The position numbers and the translations under genes were made by a program. This document shows, one piece after another, positions 15,136 to 23,103 of a stretch of DNA of 31,630 bases. Below the pieces are notes generated by a model, which was given only the letters and a program-made list of their open reading frames with translations, was not told where the DNA came from and did not search any database. Within the stretch, counting starts at the first letter, position 1; every line of letters starts with the position of its first letter. This DNA comes from a virus, in the IMG/VR virus record IMGVR_UViG_3300027754_003710, positions 1-31,630 of that record; one strand, given 5' to 3'.

Positions 15136-15143
15136 TATTTATA
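15136..15143 (-). promoter_or_regulatory. T4-late-type promoter box (TATAAATA)
   Basis: The minus strand reads TATAAATAGAAAATAATG, where the final ATG starts the DUF2452-like gene. The box begins two bases after the CCA end of the tRNA gene. The short distance to the ATG resembles the boxes at 4917 and 10755. Confidence 0.5.
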
Positions 15144-15144
15144 A

Positions 15145-15219
15145 TGGTGGGCCCGGTAGGAATTGAACCTACACTCAATCGATTATGAGTCGACTGCTTT
15201 ACCATTAAGCTACAGGCCC
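15145..15219 (-). tRNA. tRNA with anticodon CAU (elongator Met or lysidine-type Ile)
   Basis: A full cloverleaf on the minus strand: acceptor GGGCCTG/CGGGCCC (one G-U), D-arm GCTT/AAGC, anticodon stem GTCGA/TCGAT with loop CTCATAA, 5-nt variable loop, T-arm GTAGG/CCTAC with loop TTCAATT, discriminator A, and encoded CCA (15147-15145). The 1-72 pair is G-C, so it is not a typical bacterial initiator. Sequence alone does not settle Met versus Ile2. The upstream gene ends 11 nt before it, so it is probably excised from a longer transcript. Confidence 0.92.
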
Positions 15220-15230
15220 GGAAATCTGTA

Positions 15231-15608
15231 TTACTTGTAATTCATTAAAAACTTATCTAGATTGCCATACAGTTTAGCCAACATGGCCTCTTTACTACTG
15301 AAAAATATTAACTCACTTATTACTTTTTTTCCTGTGATATAATACGGATTCTCTAATGTTTGATCCAGCTGTAACAACATTTTTTTATCATATTGTACAA
15401 AATTAGAATCATATTGTGAAAAATCATATTCATATTGTTTAAACTCTAATACTTGACAAAACACAGTATAACCAACGTCGGTCAATCGTAACCCACCTTG
15501 ATTCCTTAAATTAATCCACCAGGTGCTATATGCTTGGTACACATTGATACGAGATTCTTCGGGCAATAACTTTACTAAAGATTCTGTGAATGCCATCTTG
15601 TCACGCAT
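15231..15608 (-). CDS. Conserved T4-like phage protein of unknown function
   Basis: A 125-aa protein when started at the ATG at 15608, just after the stop of the preceding gene; a longer frame to 15638 would overlap that gene. NLRNQGGLRLTDVGYTVFCQVLEF, LLQLDQTLENPYYIT and LIFFSSKEAMLAKLYGNLDKFL match blocks I recall in a short hypothetical protein common in cyanophages and pelagiphages (G-L-R-L-T-x-x-G-Y, then L-D-x-x-L-x-x-P-Y-Y and a F-S-S-K-E-A end). Role unknown. It is part of a compact run with the genes to 16259 and precedes the tRNA. Confidence 0.6.
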   Translation of the reverse strand: MRDKMAFTESLVKLLPEESRINVYQAYSTWWINLRNQGGLRLTDVGYTVFCQVLEFKQYEYDFSQYDSNFVQYDKKMLLQLDQTLENPYYITGKKVISELIFFSSKEAMLAKLYGNLDKFLMNYK

Positions 15609-15612
15609 TACA

Positions 15613-15822
15613 TTAAAATGCCCCTCCCGAAGCTTCAACAGTTATAATCTCCTCACGTGGACGTGCGGCCGCCGCTTCGCGTAGGGCCTGTAACTCAATC
15701 AACAGCCTGGTGATATCCGCATGTAGATCTTTTGCATCAGTCATGCTCATAGTAAAATCTCTAATACCACGTGATTCAAATCCTCGCACACGATCCACAA
15801 ATTTTGATAGATGCAAACTCAT
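15613..15822 (-). CDS. Small helical phage protein
   Basis: A 69-aa protein starting MSLHLSKFVDRVRGFESRG at 15822, where the ATG overlaps the stop of the gene before it (ATGA). A frame extending to 15909 would lie wholly within that gene and is not preferred. FVDRVRGFESRGIRDFTMSMTDAKDLHADITRLLIELQALRE is conserved-looking and mostly helical; a similar D-A-K-D-L-H-A-D-I-T segment occurs, as I recall, in short T4-like marine phage proteins. The tail is Ala, Arg and Glu rich. Function unknown. Confidence 0.55.
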   Translation of the reverse strand: MSLHLSKFVDRVRGFESRGIRDFTMSMTDAKDLHADITRLLIELQALREAAAARPREEIITVEASGGAF

Positions 15823-16259
15823 AGTGCAGCATCGGATTCTGAAGTGTATGGGCCTTGATATGGGTATCGTTGTAGTGTGATCAACTTTGGATCCTGCATC
15901 ACACGCCAATCACGATGTTGACTGATTTTATACCAGCCAGCAGCAAACCAACTCTTGCTTTTACGTGCTTTGGTAAACAACGGAAGCTTATGTGTCACAT
16001 CCCAAACTGCATTATGTGGTTTAGTTTTAGTTGGAAATCCATGTACCATCTGTGTTGATGCAGTTACTTTCTTTTTAATAGAAGGTTCAAACTGCATAGG
16101 GATATTCTTTTGCACCTGATGCATGGTCTTGTACTGAATAACATGATTGTTGATACTTACTTGATAGCCACCAGCACATGCTTCGACGTTGCCAATCTTA
16201 CGATTGTCTTTTTGCAGTATCCAAAACTGTTTATCTATTACAGGTTTAGCAATGATCAT
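15819..16259 (-). CDS. Conserved phage protein of unknown function
   Basis: A 146-aa basic protein. The N-terminal half (KQFWILQKDNRKIGNVEACAGGYQVSINNHVIQYKT) looks like a small beta-sheet domain. The C-terminal half (PHNAVWDVTHKLPLFTKARKSKSWFAAGWYKISQHRDWRVMQDPKLITLQRYPYQGP) has the strongly conserved look of a T4-like marine phage family that I recognise only as hypothetical. AAGGAG lies nine bases before the ATG, a strong site. It heads a coupled three-gene set that ends just before the tRNA. Confidence 0.6.
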   Translation of the reverse strand: MIIAKPVIDKQFWILQKDNRKIGNVEACAGGYQVSINNHVIQYKTMHQVQKNIPMQFEPSIKKKVTASTQMVHGFPTKTKPHNAVWDVTHKLPLFTKARKSKSWFAAGWYKISQHRDWRVMQDPKLITLQRYPYQGPYTSESDAAL

Positions 16260-16369
16260 TGTAATTCTCCTTGATTATAATGTTACCAATTCATATGCAA
16301 TATTATAAGAAAAAGTGATAAACAAATAATAATTATCCATACAATTTCTTCTTCTGTTTGCATCATTGT

Positions 16370-16465
16370 TTATGCTAATTCTTTACATAGCCATGCCACA
16401 AGGGCACTGAATAGTACCACAAACATTATTGTCGCCGGCACAACCCTATTGAGTTCTTTATTCAT
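16370..16465 (-). CDS. Tiny single-span membrane protein
   Basis: A 31-aa frame, MNKELNRVVPATIMFVVLFSALVAWLCKELA, with one transmembrane helix between a charged start and a charged end. Its ATG overlaps the final codons of the RNase H gene by 8 nt, a typical coupling. A longer frame reaching 16555 lies inside the RNase H gene and is less likely. Function cannot be told. The call is moderate because of the short length. Confidence 0.4.
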   Translation of the reverse strand: MNKELNRVVPATIMFVVLFSALVAWLCKELA

Positions 16466-17462
16466 GATGATGTTGTACCGAGTCATCAGTTGCAGCAAGC
16501 CACCGAGAGTAATCTCCGGCATTTTCTCCAAGCTTGGTAAGACCATGTTTGCCACAAAACTTTAGGAAATGACTTCCAATTTGTGATATATTCTTACTTT
16601 CAGTTTCATTAATTGTTTTTACAATCATTTCTTTAATCGCTGTTGGCTGTGCAGTAAGATCAACCAAGGTTACGTTACGTTCGTAATCATCCATGACCTT
16701 ATGTTCTGATCCGTTGTGATCTACCCAACGACTCAGCATCAAATTGTTCCAAGCAAATCCCCGTTTACCGCGATCAGCAAATGCTTCTTCAAGACCAGTC
16801 TTGTTCTTGCTACCTTTAGTACGTACCCCAGGATACGCGCTGAATACATTGTCGCTTGGATCACCACGCATGCATTTTTCAAACAATATCCATGCTGGCT
16901 CAGGAATACGCTTGGGTTCTTTAGTTTTCTTATCAAGTACCAAACGCCCGCGTTTGTCAAGTATACCTTCCAAGGTGTGCAACTCATCTTGTATTCCGTT
17001 GTACTGTTTAACATTACTTGCCAATAGCTGGTGGAAATCGGAATCACTGCTGACAATAACATGAGTATCATCATTGTGTGCTTGTATCCATCCAGCTATT
17101 AGATCATCAGCTTCAAGGCTTGGATGCTGTAATACTGTGCAATTGCTTTTTTCGTAGAAGAATGTTTTTAATGTATCAAACGCTTCCCAAAACATCCTAT
17201 CTTCATCTTGTTCAGTTTCAGTCAATGCTGCGCGGGCCACAGCACGATTAGCTTTATACGGCGTATAGAAATCCTTGCGCCAGCTGCGTCCTTCCAAACA
17301 TATCACAACATGATCAGCCTTTTGATCACGAAAGCATTTAGAGATGCTGGACATGGTGACATGCAAAGCAAATGCCACTTTCTCTTCAGAATCAGCTGCA
17401 CGATGGGCCGAATGCCGAGCTCGGAAAAAAGTATTTAATGTGTCTACTATTAGATATTTCAT
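16458..17462 (-). CDS. rnh: RNase H / 5'-3' exonuclease of the T4 FEN-1 family
   Basis: A 334-aa protein starting MKYLIVDTLNTFFRARH, with the first metal-binding aspartate (D7) of FEN-1/T4 RNase H nucleases. VVICLEGRSWRKDFYTPYKANR has the expected basic helical arch and second acidic site. PSLEADDLIAGWI (E-A-D-D) and VIVSSDSDFHQLL (D-x-D) are the next acidic clusters, followed by G-D-x-S-D-N (MRGDPSDN) and a helix-hairpin-helix-like GVRTKGSKNKTGLEEAF. In T4 this enzyme removes RNA primers and short flaps on the lagging strand. It is the best evidence that the window is from a T4-like phage. It lies one base after the SGNH-like gene. Confidence 0.88.
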   Translation of the reverse strand: MKYLIVDTLNTFFRARHSAHRAADSEEKVAFALHVTMSSISKCFRDQKADHVVICLEGRSWRKDFYTPYKANRAVARAALTETEQDEDRMFWEAFDTLKTFFYEKSNCTVLQHPSLEADDLIAGWIQAHNDDTHVIVSSDSDFHQLLASNVKQYNGIQDELHTLEGILDKRGRLVLDKKTKEPKRIPEPAWILFEKCMRGDPSDNVFSAYPGVRTKGSKNKTGLEEAFADRGKRGFAWNNLMLSRWVDHNGSEHKVMDDYERNVTLVDLTAQPTAIKEMIVKTINETESKNISQIGSHFLKFCGKHGLTKLGENAGDYSRWLAATDDSVQHHHE

Positions 17463-17463
17463 A

Positions 17464-18162
17464 TTATCTCAAGTTGTTGTTAGTAACGTATTGTAACATA
17501 GATTGCGCCCAAAAGCAATGGGCATTGGCACCAAAATGCCAAGATTTGGGATTAACTGTATCGAATCCAGCATTCCGTAACCTCTGATCGAATGTCCCTG
17601 CGGAAATATATGGATCAATATAGCTATTGCCCCAATCCTTGCGTTCTACTATGCTATCAAAACTGTTATTACCATTAAAGAAAACGTGTGGTGTTTGCTG
17701 TTGCAGTAATTCAAGATGGAATTGCCATATATCATCATGTGCTTGCTGTGCCGCCTGCTGCCAATCAACATCAGCAATATATTCTTTATAACGTGGTTGA
17801 TGCTCGGATGGAACATCATCAGTGCCCGATGCAGTGATTTGATAATACACATCATCAATTAGCCATTCTTCTCGTTCCCAAGTTGACCATTGTATAATAA
17901 TCAAATCATTAGTGCTTGAAGCATGCGTTAACCATTCTCGTGTGGTTCGTAAGATTCTCGAATTACTGCTGGCACTCTCTGCCCCACAATGCAAATCAAC
18001 GCCTAATGCACTTGCTAATTGATTAGCCCAACTTACTTGAAAATTATCCGGATGTGGAGCTCGACCAAACATCCAATAATCACAATCATCCTCAGCAAAG
18101 GCATGTGTGTTTATTGCTTCAGCAGCCGCAGTATGGCTATCTCCATTAACATACAACTTCAC
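17464..18162 (-). CDS. SGNH-hydrolase-like phage protein
   Basis: A 232-aa protein starting MKLYVNGDSHTAAAEA, with GDS (7-9) as the possible SGNH block I, SASSNSRI (63-70) with N67, DLIIIQWSTWEREEW in the middle, and KSWHFGANAHCFWAQ near the end with a candidate catalytic His (H209 or H215). The D-x-x-H of classical GDSL enzymes is not exact. A closely similar family of T4-like marine phages is familiar to me only as a conserved hypothetical. The start overlaps the preceding gene's stop by 4 nt. It shares the GDS, SN and QWS motifs with the protein at 6076-7014, so the two may be distant relatives. Confidence 0.6.
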   Translation of the reverse strand: MKLYVNGDSHTAAAEAINTHAFAEDDCDYWMFGRAPHPDNFQVSWANQLASALGVDLHCGAESASSNSRILRTTREWLTHASSTNDLIIIQWSTWEREEWLIDDVYYQITASGTDDVPSEHQPRYKEYIADVDWQQAAQQAHDDIWQFHLELLQQQTPHVFFNGNNSFDSIVERKDWGNSYIDPYISAGTFDQRLRNAGFDTVNPKSWHFGANAHCFWAQSMLQYVTNNNLR

Positions 18163-18566
18163 GATACCTCACTACGTCCACCACCAATGTCCTTGCTCTT
18201 TGTAGTGCGGGTAGGGTTCATGGCTTGTTCCTGTTCCCACGTTTCCATAACCACATGTCGACAAACATTTTGGAACCAAAGATCTACAATATCAGAATCG
18301 TTTTTTCCTTGATAACCTGCCCGGACTAAATTGCTAACAAATTTCTCATTCCAATCTAATTCAAAGCTACCTTGATGCAGATTCTCCGGATCAATATCCA
18401 TGCTTAGTATAGAAACATATGGTTCTCCACGCTCATTAGCAAGATCCTTTTCAGATTTAATCTGCTCTGCACCTGCTGCTATTTCTCTTAGTTTAAGAGT
18501 TGCACGTGATTCTCGTGGCTTTACTACCTTCTTTGCAAATATTTTCCTCTTTAAGTAATCAAACAT
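18159..18566 (-). CDS. Conserved T4-like phage protein
   Basis: A 135-aa protein started at the ATG (MFDYLKRKIFAKK) one base after the QueE stop; an in-frame extension to 18629 lies inside queE and is rejected. GEPYVSILSMDIDPENLHQGSFELDWNEKFVSNLVRAGYQGKNDSDIVDLWFQNVCRHVVMETWEQ is a compact conserved block that I recall from T4-like cyanophages and pelagiphages without a known function. The tail (NPTRTTKSKDIGGGRSEVS) looks disordered. It is coupled on both sides. Confidence 0.6.
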   Translation of the reverse strand: MFDYLKRKIFAKKVVKPRESRATLKLREIAAGAEQIKSEKDLANERGEPYVSILSMDIDPENLHQGSFELDWNEKFVSNLVRAGYQGKNDSDIVDLWFQNVCRHVVMETWEQEQAMNPTRTTKSKDIGGGRSEVS

Positions 18567-18567
18567 A

Positions 18568-19410
18568 TTATGTCCCCCACTCATTCTTGAACAATGGAAC
18601 TTGAAGTCGATCACTATAACGAAGACCATGTTTCATAGCTAACAATGCTACCGTTTTGTTGTTTAATGCATAAACACTTTCCACACCACCCACCGGCATT
18701 AGATATACATGTCCGTAAAATCCAAATGCACGATATTCATCTATAGCTTGCATCGCATCATCTGCATCTTGTTCTGTGGCGATAACAAATTTAAGATATG
18801 CTGTGCCAACTTCTTCATATTCACATACCACTTTGGGACGGATTGCATCTTCCCATTTCTCACCGCTGCATGGAAGTTTGGCGCTGACGCTGAATGTAAT
18901 TTCTCTACCAACTTTATTCCAATCTTGTAAATAGGACTTGAAGTCGGGCGATAACGGTTGGGTACCATTTGTTTCAAACGTAATTTCTGTTAATGACTGC
19001 ATCTTGGGATGATTCAGTAACTCTGGATAAGCTCGTTGCCAACCCAACAATGGTTCACCACCAGTGATAACAAGATGTTCATCACGCCATTCTTTATATG
19101 GTAAAATCTCTGTAATTCTTTCTGCAATCGCATCAGTTGTCAGCATTGGACTTAGATTTTTAAATGCCACATCCCACGATGCATAACTGTCACAGCCTGT
19201 GCTCACAAGTGGAAGATCTTCATACTTAGTAAACATGTGTGCAATATCTGCAATCTCCGTAGCTTCTCTACTAAGTTCGCCGCGTGGCATACCAAATCCT
19301 GCACAAGTAAAGTTACAGCCGAAAGTCCTTAAGAAGATACTGGGCACTCCCATATATCTTCCCTCACCCTGGATACTATAAAATAGTTCTGCTACTTTAA
19401 TTTTTGACAT
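18568..19410 (-). CDS. queE: 7-carboxy-7-deazaguanine synthase
   Basis: A 280-aa radical SAM enzyme that converts 6-carboxy-tetrahydropterin to 7-carboxy-7-deazaguanine. Motifs: LFYSIQGEGRYMGVPSIFLR (9-28), then cluster cysteines C32, C36 and C73 in GCNFTCAGFG ... STGCDSYASWD, VITGGEPLLGWQ (SAM binding), and ITFETNGTQPL. The ~36-residue insertion between the second and third cysteines departs from the usual C-x3-C-x2-C and resembles a QueE variant known from phages. AAGGA precedes the ATG. It overlaps the preceding gene by 14 nt and is transcribed from the consensus sigma70 promoter at 19765-19793. Partners FolE and QueD are at 28901 and 26916. The product is used for 7-deazaguanine DNA modification or queuosine. 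Confidence 0.9.
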   Translation of the reverse strand: MSKIKVAELFYSIQGEGRYMGVPSIFLRTFGCNFTCAGFGMPRGELSREATEIADIAHMFTKYEDLPLVSTGCDSYASWDVAFKNLSPMLTTDAIAERITEILPYKEWRDEHLVITGGEPLLGWQRAYPELLNHPKMQSLTEITFETNGTQPLSPDFKSYLQDWNKVGREITFSVSAKLPCSGEKWEDAIRPKVVCEYEEVGTAYLKFVIATEQDADDAMQAIDEYRAFGFYGHVYLMPVGGVESVYALNNKTVALLAMKHGLRYSDRLQVPLFKNEWGT

Positions 19411-19738
19411 TTTTTTCCTTAAAATCTTTTACATCTTTTATGGCTAACTTTAATGTTTCTGCGTAGTTGAGAGCTTGCTGTTCAGTCATAATGATGTCGG
19501 CTTCGTATTCAATGTAGCCTCGAGTAAGCAAACGCCAAATAGTTTGCCAACGAGTTAAACTCCACCACTTGGATTTCTGAGTAGTATAACTTGTAACAGT
19601 AACATTTGTACCATCTGCTTCTACCCAAACATTATGATCATGATTGGCGTCGTGACATTGACAAGTTACTTGATAGGAGACAGCATCTCCCCACCCACTA
19701 CGTTTTAATATACCTTCGGCTGGCATTTGATAAGTCAT
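19397..19738 (-). CDS. Conserved phage protein with Cys/His cluster
   Basis: A 113-aa protein. YQVTCQCHDANHDHNVWVE carries C-x-C and several His residues that could bind a metal. The second half (WWSLTRWQTIWRLLTRGYIEYEADIIMTEQQALNYAETLKLAI) is an amphipathic helix set of a type I recall from T4-like marine phage hypotheticals. AGGA sits nine bases before the ATG. It is the first gene behind a perfect sigma70 promoter (TTGACA-17-TATAAT), so it and QueE are probably early genes. Function unknown. Confidence 0.55.
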   Translation of the reverse strand: MTYQMPAEGILKRSGWGDAVSYQVTCQCHDANHDHNVWVEADGTNVTVTSYTTQKSKWWSLTRWQTIWRLLTRGYIEYEADIIMTEQQALNYAETLKLAIKDVKDFKEKNVKN

Positions 19739-19764
19739 TCTAATCCTAAATTAGTTTATACAAC

Positions 19765-19793
19765 ATTATAACACCCTTTGTCGATGTTGTCAA
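19765..19793 (-). promoter_or_regulatory. Perfect-consensus sigma70 promoter (TTGACA-17-TATAAT)
   Basis: The minus strand has TTGACA (19793-19788), exactly 17 nt, then TATAAT (19770-19765), the full bacterial consensus. It overlaps the 3' end of the phosphoribosyltransferase gene and faces the gene at 19738, then QueE and the RNase H region. Confidence 0.85.
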
Positions 19794-20305
19794 TGATTTT
19801 TCCAAAATTCTTCCCAGGGGAAAACTATCCATTGTGGATCCTCATGTTTGTTAACCGTGATCGCACTGTAGCTAACTGCTTGATTGGCCTTGCTGGCTTC
19901 GTTGTCATATAGAACTGCGAAACGGACATTTACTCCCCATACTTCTTTCCAATCATCACTATATGCAGTGCAACTTGAAGCCCAATCATGCATTATCCAA
20001 TTCAGTGTTGCCCCAGAATCATTGATGTCATCAACTATGAGTATATTCTTTCTTGATTCAATAACAGGATTTGCAGCATCTTCTGCCATCCATAAATTGC
20101 TTTCAGTATCATCACCATCACGTAAACTGACTTTCAATGTATGCATTGGACAATCGAGATATTGGCTTAGTAAGTTACCAGGAACCAAGCCACCACGGGT
20201 TATACCCACAACGTAATCTGGATGCCAATTATCGATCCACATTTGCCGCGATATATCCTGCACTTGTTGTTCTACATCCTTCCAACTCACATACACTTTT
20301 TTCAT
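19790..20305 (-). CDS. Phosphoribosyltransferase (purine type)
   Basis: A 171-aa type I phosphoribosyltransferase. [18 protein letters not shown] (30-47) is the PPi-binding and loop region, and [15 protein letters not shown] (87-101) is the PRPP-binding signature with two acidic residues. The short hood and the E-x-F-P-W-E end fit xanthine/hypoxanthine-guanine phosphoribosyltransferases. In this phage it could salvage purine bases or act on deazapurines; the base specificity cannot be read. Its ATG overlaps the KdsA stop (ATGA), making it the last gene of the sugar operon. Confidence 0.75.
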   Translation of the reverse strand: MKKVYVSWKDVEQQVQDISRQMWIDNWHPDYVVGITRGGLVPGNLLSQYLDCPMHTLKVSLRDGDDTESNLWMAEDAANPVIESRKNILIVDDINDSGATLNWIMHDWASSCTAYSDDWKEVWGVNVRFAVLYDNEASKANQAVSYSAITVNKHEDPQWIVFPWEEFWKNH

Positions 20306-21132
20306 AACATATCCTTGGTTACTTGGTCTATTGTTTGTATCTGTATAAGCATATTCTTTAACTCAGACAGTTTGACCATGTTTGGTCCATCACTTGGTGC
20401 ATTATCTGGATCCTTGTGCGTTTCGATAAACACCGCAGCCACACAACCGGTTGCCACCGCAGCTCGAGCAAGATATGGAACCATCTGTCTATTGCCGCCT
20501 GAACTGTTGCCCCGGCCCCCGGGTGTTTGTACAGAATGTGTAGCATCAAACACAATTGGATATCCAGTTTCTGCCATGATGGGCAAGCTTTGCATATCCA
20601 CAACCAGGGTGTTATATCCATGTGTGGTTCCACGCTCACATAACATGATTCTATCATTGCCTGCTGATGCAATCTTTTCAGCTACGTTTTTCATATCCCA
20701 AGGAGCAAGGAATTGCCCTTTCTTTATGTTGATTGCAAGTCCTGTGGCTGCTCCTGCTATTAGCAAATCAGTTTGTCTACATAGAAATGCAGGAATTTGC
20801 AATACATCTATATCAGCATCTGCACAGAGTTTAGCTTGATATGATTCGTGTATGTCAGTTAGAATTGGAACATCCAGCATATTTTTTACATGGTTTAATA
20901 TAGCCAAGCCTTTATCTATTCCAACACCACGTTGAGTAGAACCACTTGTGCGATTGGCTTTATCAAAACTGCTTTTATAGATCAATCCCATACCAAGTTC
21001 ACGACATATTTCTTTAAGCTGCCCACACATATCTATAGCATGTTGTTTGCTTTCAATTTGGCAAGGGCCAGCTATCAACATCAACGGTTGATCATTACCT
21101 ATAACAACGTCTTGAATACGAAAGGATTTCAT
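20302..21132 (-). CDS. kdsA: 3-deoxy-8-phosphooctulonate synthase (KDO8P synthase), metal type
   Basis: A 276-aa enzyme that condenses phosphoenolpyruvate with arabinose 5-phosphate to KDO 8-phosphate, a core lipopolysaccharide sugar. I take the ATG at 21132 ([12 protein letters not shown]), which overlaps the Gmd stop as ATGA and gives the usual family length; an extension to 21168 lies inside gmd. AGPCQIES has C24, with H199 ([11 protein letters not shown]), E237 ([16 protein letters not shown]) and D248, the four ligands of the metal-dependent class. [12 protein letters not shown] and [12 protein letters not shown] are substrate-binding segments. An intact KdsA in a phage suggests sugar-acid synthesis for a surface or capsule-like glycan during infection. 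Confidence 0.88.
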   Translation of the reverse strand: MKSFRIQDVVIGNDQPLMLIAGPCQIESKQHAIDMCGQLKEICRELGMGLIYKSSFDKANRTSGSTQRGVGIDKGLAILNHVKNMLDVPILTDIHESYQAKLCADADIDVLQIPAFLCRQTDLLIAGAATGLAINIKKGQFLAPWDMKNVAEKIASAGNDRIMLCERGTTHGYNTLVVDMQSLPIMAETGYPIVFDATHSVQTPGGRGNSSGGNRQMVPYLARAAVATGCVAAVFIETHKDPDNAPSDGPNMVKLSELKNMLIQIQTIDQVTKDML

Positions 21133-22112
21133 ACTGTGTGCTGCTGATCTTGATATATCTTGATCCAAAACTCTATCATCTCGTCCATTAACATATTAAA
21201 GGTATATTCGGGTTTCCAATCAAGTGTGGTACGTATCTTCGTGCTATCCCCGCGTAGATATTTTAATTCTTCAGGACGCAAGTATTTAGGATTTTGCACG
21301 ACATGGTGTGCATAATTTAACCCCAGCTGTGAAAAAACATAATTGCACATTTCTCGCACCGAACGGGTTTCTCCTGTGGCCACAACAAAGTCATCAGCTT
21401 TGTCATGTTGCAATATTAGATGCATAGCTTTCACATAGTCCTTGCTATGGCCCCAATCCCTAAAACTATCCATATTACCCATTTCAAGAGTTGTTGCCAA
21501 TCCAAGTTTGATTTCTACTGCACCTTTCACGACTTTATTTGTTACAAAGTTACTGCCTCTGCGCGGAGATTCGTGATTGAATAATATTCCATTGCTGGCA
21601 AATAGTTTATGACCAATGCGATAGTTATGCACTATATTATAAGCAAATACCTTGCTGCAACCATATGGACTTACCGGAGTCATCTTTGATGTTTCACGTT
21701 GGAACCCATCAGAATCTATAGCACTACCAAACATTTCTGAACTGCTGGCTTGATAAAATTTTGCCTCTGGACAAATATGTCTATATGATTCCAGCAGATT
21801 CAACACACCTAATGCATTGACCTGTGCAGTAAATTGTGGAATATCAGTGCTGATACGCACATGTGACTGTGCGCCAAGATTATAAATCTCATCTGGTTTA
21901 AACAATCTAAGCGCACGTTCTAATGAACTTTGGTCAGTGAGATCACCATACTCAAGTTCAAGTGATGGCATATGAAATAATCTATTACGTTGATGCTCTA
22001 CTGTGCTATTACGTCGAACAATGCCGGTTACTCTATAACCAAGAGAAAGTAAATGCTCAGATAGATAGCTACCGTCTTGTCCTGCGATACCTGTTATAAA
22101 TGCTGTTTTCAT
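21129..22112 (-). CDS. gmd: GDP-mannose 4,6-dehydratase
   Basis: A 327-aa [22 protein letters not shown] (4-22) is the NADP-binding motif of Gmd. [27 protein letters not shown] and ASSSEMFG follow, then catalytic Y150 and K154 in [28 protein letters not shown] and [20 protein letters not shown] are typical Gmd blocks. The enzyme makes GDP-4-keto-6-deoxymannose, the precursor of fucose, rhamnose, perosamine and branched deoxysugars. In the operon, the SDR, the C-methyltransferase, the cupins and possibly the aminotransferase at 29803 could process this product. Coupled by ATGA overlaps on both sides. Confidence 0.9.
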   Translation of the reverse strand: MKTAFITGIAGQDGSYLSEHLLSLGYRVTGIVRRNSTVEHQRNRLFHMPSLELEYGDLTDQSSLERALRLFKPDEIYNLGAQSHVRISTDIPQFTAQVNALGVLNLLESYRHICPEAKFYQASSSEMFGSAIDSDGFQRETSKMTPVSPYGCSKVFAYNIVHNYRIGHKLFASNGILFNHESPRRGSNFVTNKVVKGAVEIKLGLATTLEMGNMDSFRDWGHSKDYVKAMHLILQHDKADDFVVATGETRSVREMCNYVFSQLGLNYAHHVVQNPKYLRPEELKYLRGDSTKIRTTLDWKPEYTFNMLMDEMIEFWIKIYQDQQHTV

Positions 22113-22696
22113 TCGGGATACTCCATTTCATGTACTGTACTCACCATCATATCATTACAAAGTGCAAGCATAGCTGTGGCTACATCATCAGCTTCGTGAT
22201 AAGTTTTATTTGGATCCATCATATGTGCTATCATTTTAGTACGAGTCGGGCCCGGATGTAATAGGCCAATCACGATATTTGATGGTAATGCAAGTGCTGC
22301 ACCTTGCCACAAATTATGTAACGCAGCTTTTGATGCTGCATATAACATATAGCCTGCTTTGCCACTGTGATATGCGGTACTACCTAACATCACGATTCTT
22401 ATCTGATGATCCTGTTGATTGTTTAGATAGTGTTGGATAATACCCCAGTTACTACCAACATTGACTTTGAATATCTCATCATGACTTGAACGATTATTGC
22501 CTAACATTCCAGCACAATTAAAAATTAAGTCCGGTTGTTCTTTTGACAATAGCATAGAAAGTTGCCATTCTGCAGCAGAATTTGACAAATCTAATTCAGT
22601 TCTGCGGTATTGGATTACCTCATGCCCTTGTGCAGTCAACAGATCACACAAGGCATTCCCTATGCCACCTGCGGCTCCTAATACCAGTGCTTTCAT
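22109..22696 (-). CDS. Short-chain dehydrogenase/reductase
   Basis: A 195-aa short SDR. ALVLGAAGGIGNALCDLL (3-20) is the NAD(P)-binding G-x-x-G-G-I-G, FNCAGMLG the N-x-A-G motif, and S106, Y119 and K123 (GSTAYHSGKAGYMLYAASK) the catalytic triad. It is shorter than the usual ~250 aa, ending soon after the LHPGPTRTKM block, so the substrate-binding region is small. It may reduce a 4-keto sugar made by Gmd and modified by the neighbouring C-methyltransferase, but this is inferred from position. It starts within the stop of the cupin gene and ends in the Gmd start. Confidence 0.75.
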   Translation of the reverse strand: MKALVLGAAGGIGNALCDLLTAQGHEVIQYRRTELDLSNSAAEWQLSMLLSKEQPDLIFNCAGMLGNNRSSHDEIFKVNVGSNWGIIQHYLNNQQDHQIRIVMLGSTAYHSGKAGYMLYAASKAALHNLWQGAALALPSNIVIGLLHPGPTRTKMIAHMMDPNKTYHEADDVATAMLALCNDMMVSTVHEMEYPE

Positions 22697-23103
22697 TTGC
22701 CGTCGAAAATGCTATCAACACGAAATGTGTCGGATTCGTAGTCAGCGCCGCCGCGTGGGCCTTCCGAAAATACAACAAATTCTGATTCTGGATCACGATA
22801 ACGCAATGCATGGATTTCGTATGGAGGGGTCGATACTAAATCGCCTACCTCGGCCAATACCATCTGACTTGGTTCTGTAGATCCAACTGGCTTATACCAA
22901 TATTCCATCACACCTTTTGTCATTAGCATGTGTTGAGTGGTTTCTTTATGATAATGATTGCCACGCAATGCATGTGGATTACTTTTAACAATTGCGACAT
23001 GATGCAAATTTGCATTGTAAAATACATCAGCTATGGTACCACGATCATCTGTGTGGATTTCTAGCCCGGTGTTGCCAGGTGTAAAAACATTAATCTTTTT
23101 CAT
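22693..23103 (-). CDS. Cupin, sugar epimerase/isomerase-like
   Basis: A 136-aa cupin. DDRGTIADVFYN and the HALRGNHYHKETTQHMLMTKGVMEYWYKP block resemble dTDP-4-dehydrorhamnose 3,5-epimerase (RmlC) and the FdtA/WxcM ketoisomerase-like cupins, which share R-G-x-H-x-H. VSTPPYEIHALRY gives the second cupin motif histidine. Such proteins act on nucleotide-linked 4-keto sugars. It is translationally coupled to the C-methyltransferase (ATGA) and to the SDR, which supports a role in deoxysugar synthesis. Epimerase versus isomerase cannot be decided by eye. Confidence 0.65.
   Translation of the reverse strand: MKKINVFTPGNTGLEIHTDDRGTIADVFYNANLHHVAIVKSNPHALRGNHYHKETTQHMLMTKGVMEYWYKPVGSTEPSQMVLAEVGDLVSTPPYEIHALRYRDPESEFVVFSEGPRGGADYESDTFRVDSIFDGK

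Noticed and set aside
15145-15219. Initiator tRNA-Met
   Set aside because: The first acceptor pair is G-C and the anticodon stem lacks the three G-C pairs usual for initiators.
15613-15909. Longer 98-aa version of the small helical protein
   Set aside because: The first 29 codons lie in another frame of the preceding gene; the ATG at 15822 in an ATGA overlap is the better start.
18159-18629. Longer 156-aa start of the gene after queE
   Set aside because: The extra 21 codons lie inside queE; an ATG one base after the queE stop starts the conserved part.
20222-20839. A 205-codon plus-strand frame opposite kdsA
   Set aside because: It lies opposite a clearly recognised enzyme, has no ribosome site, and its protein is rich in Cys, Ser, Pro and Ile without any family motif, as expected of an antisense shadow.
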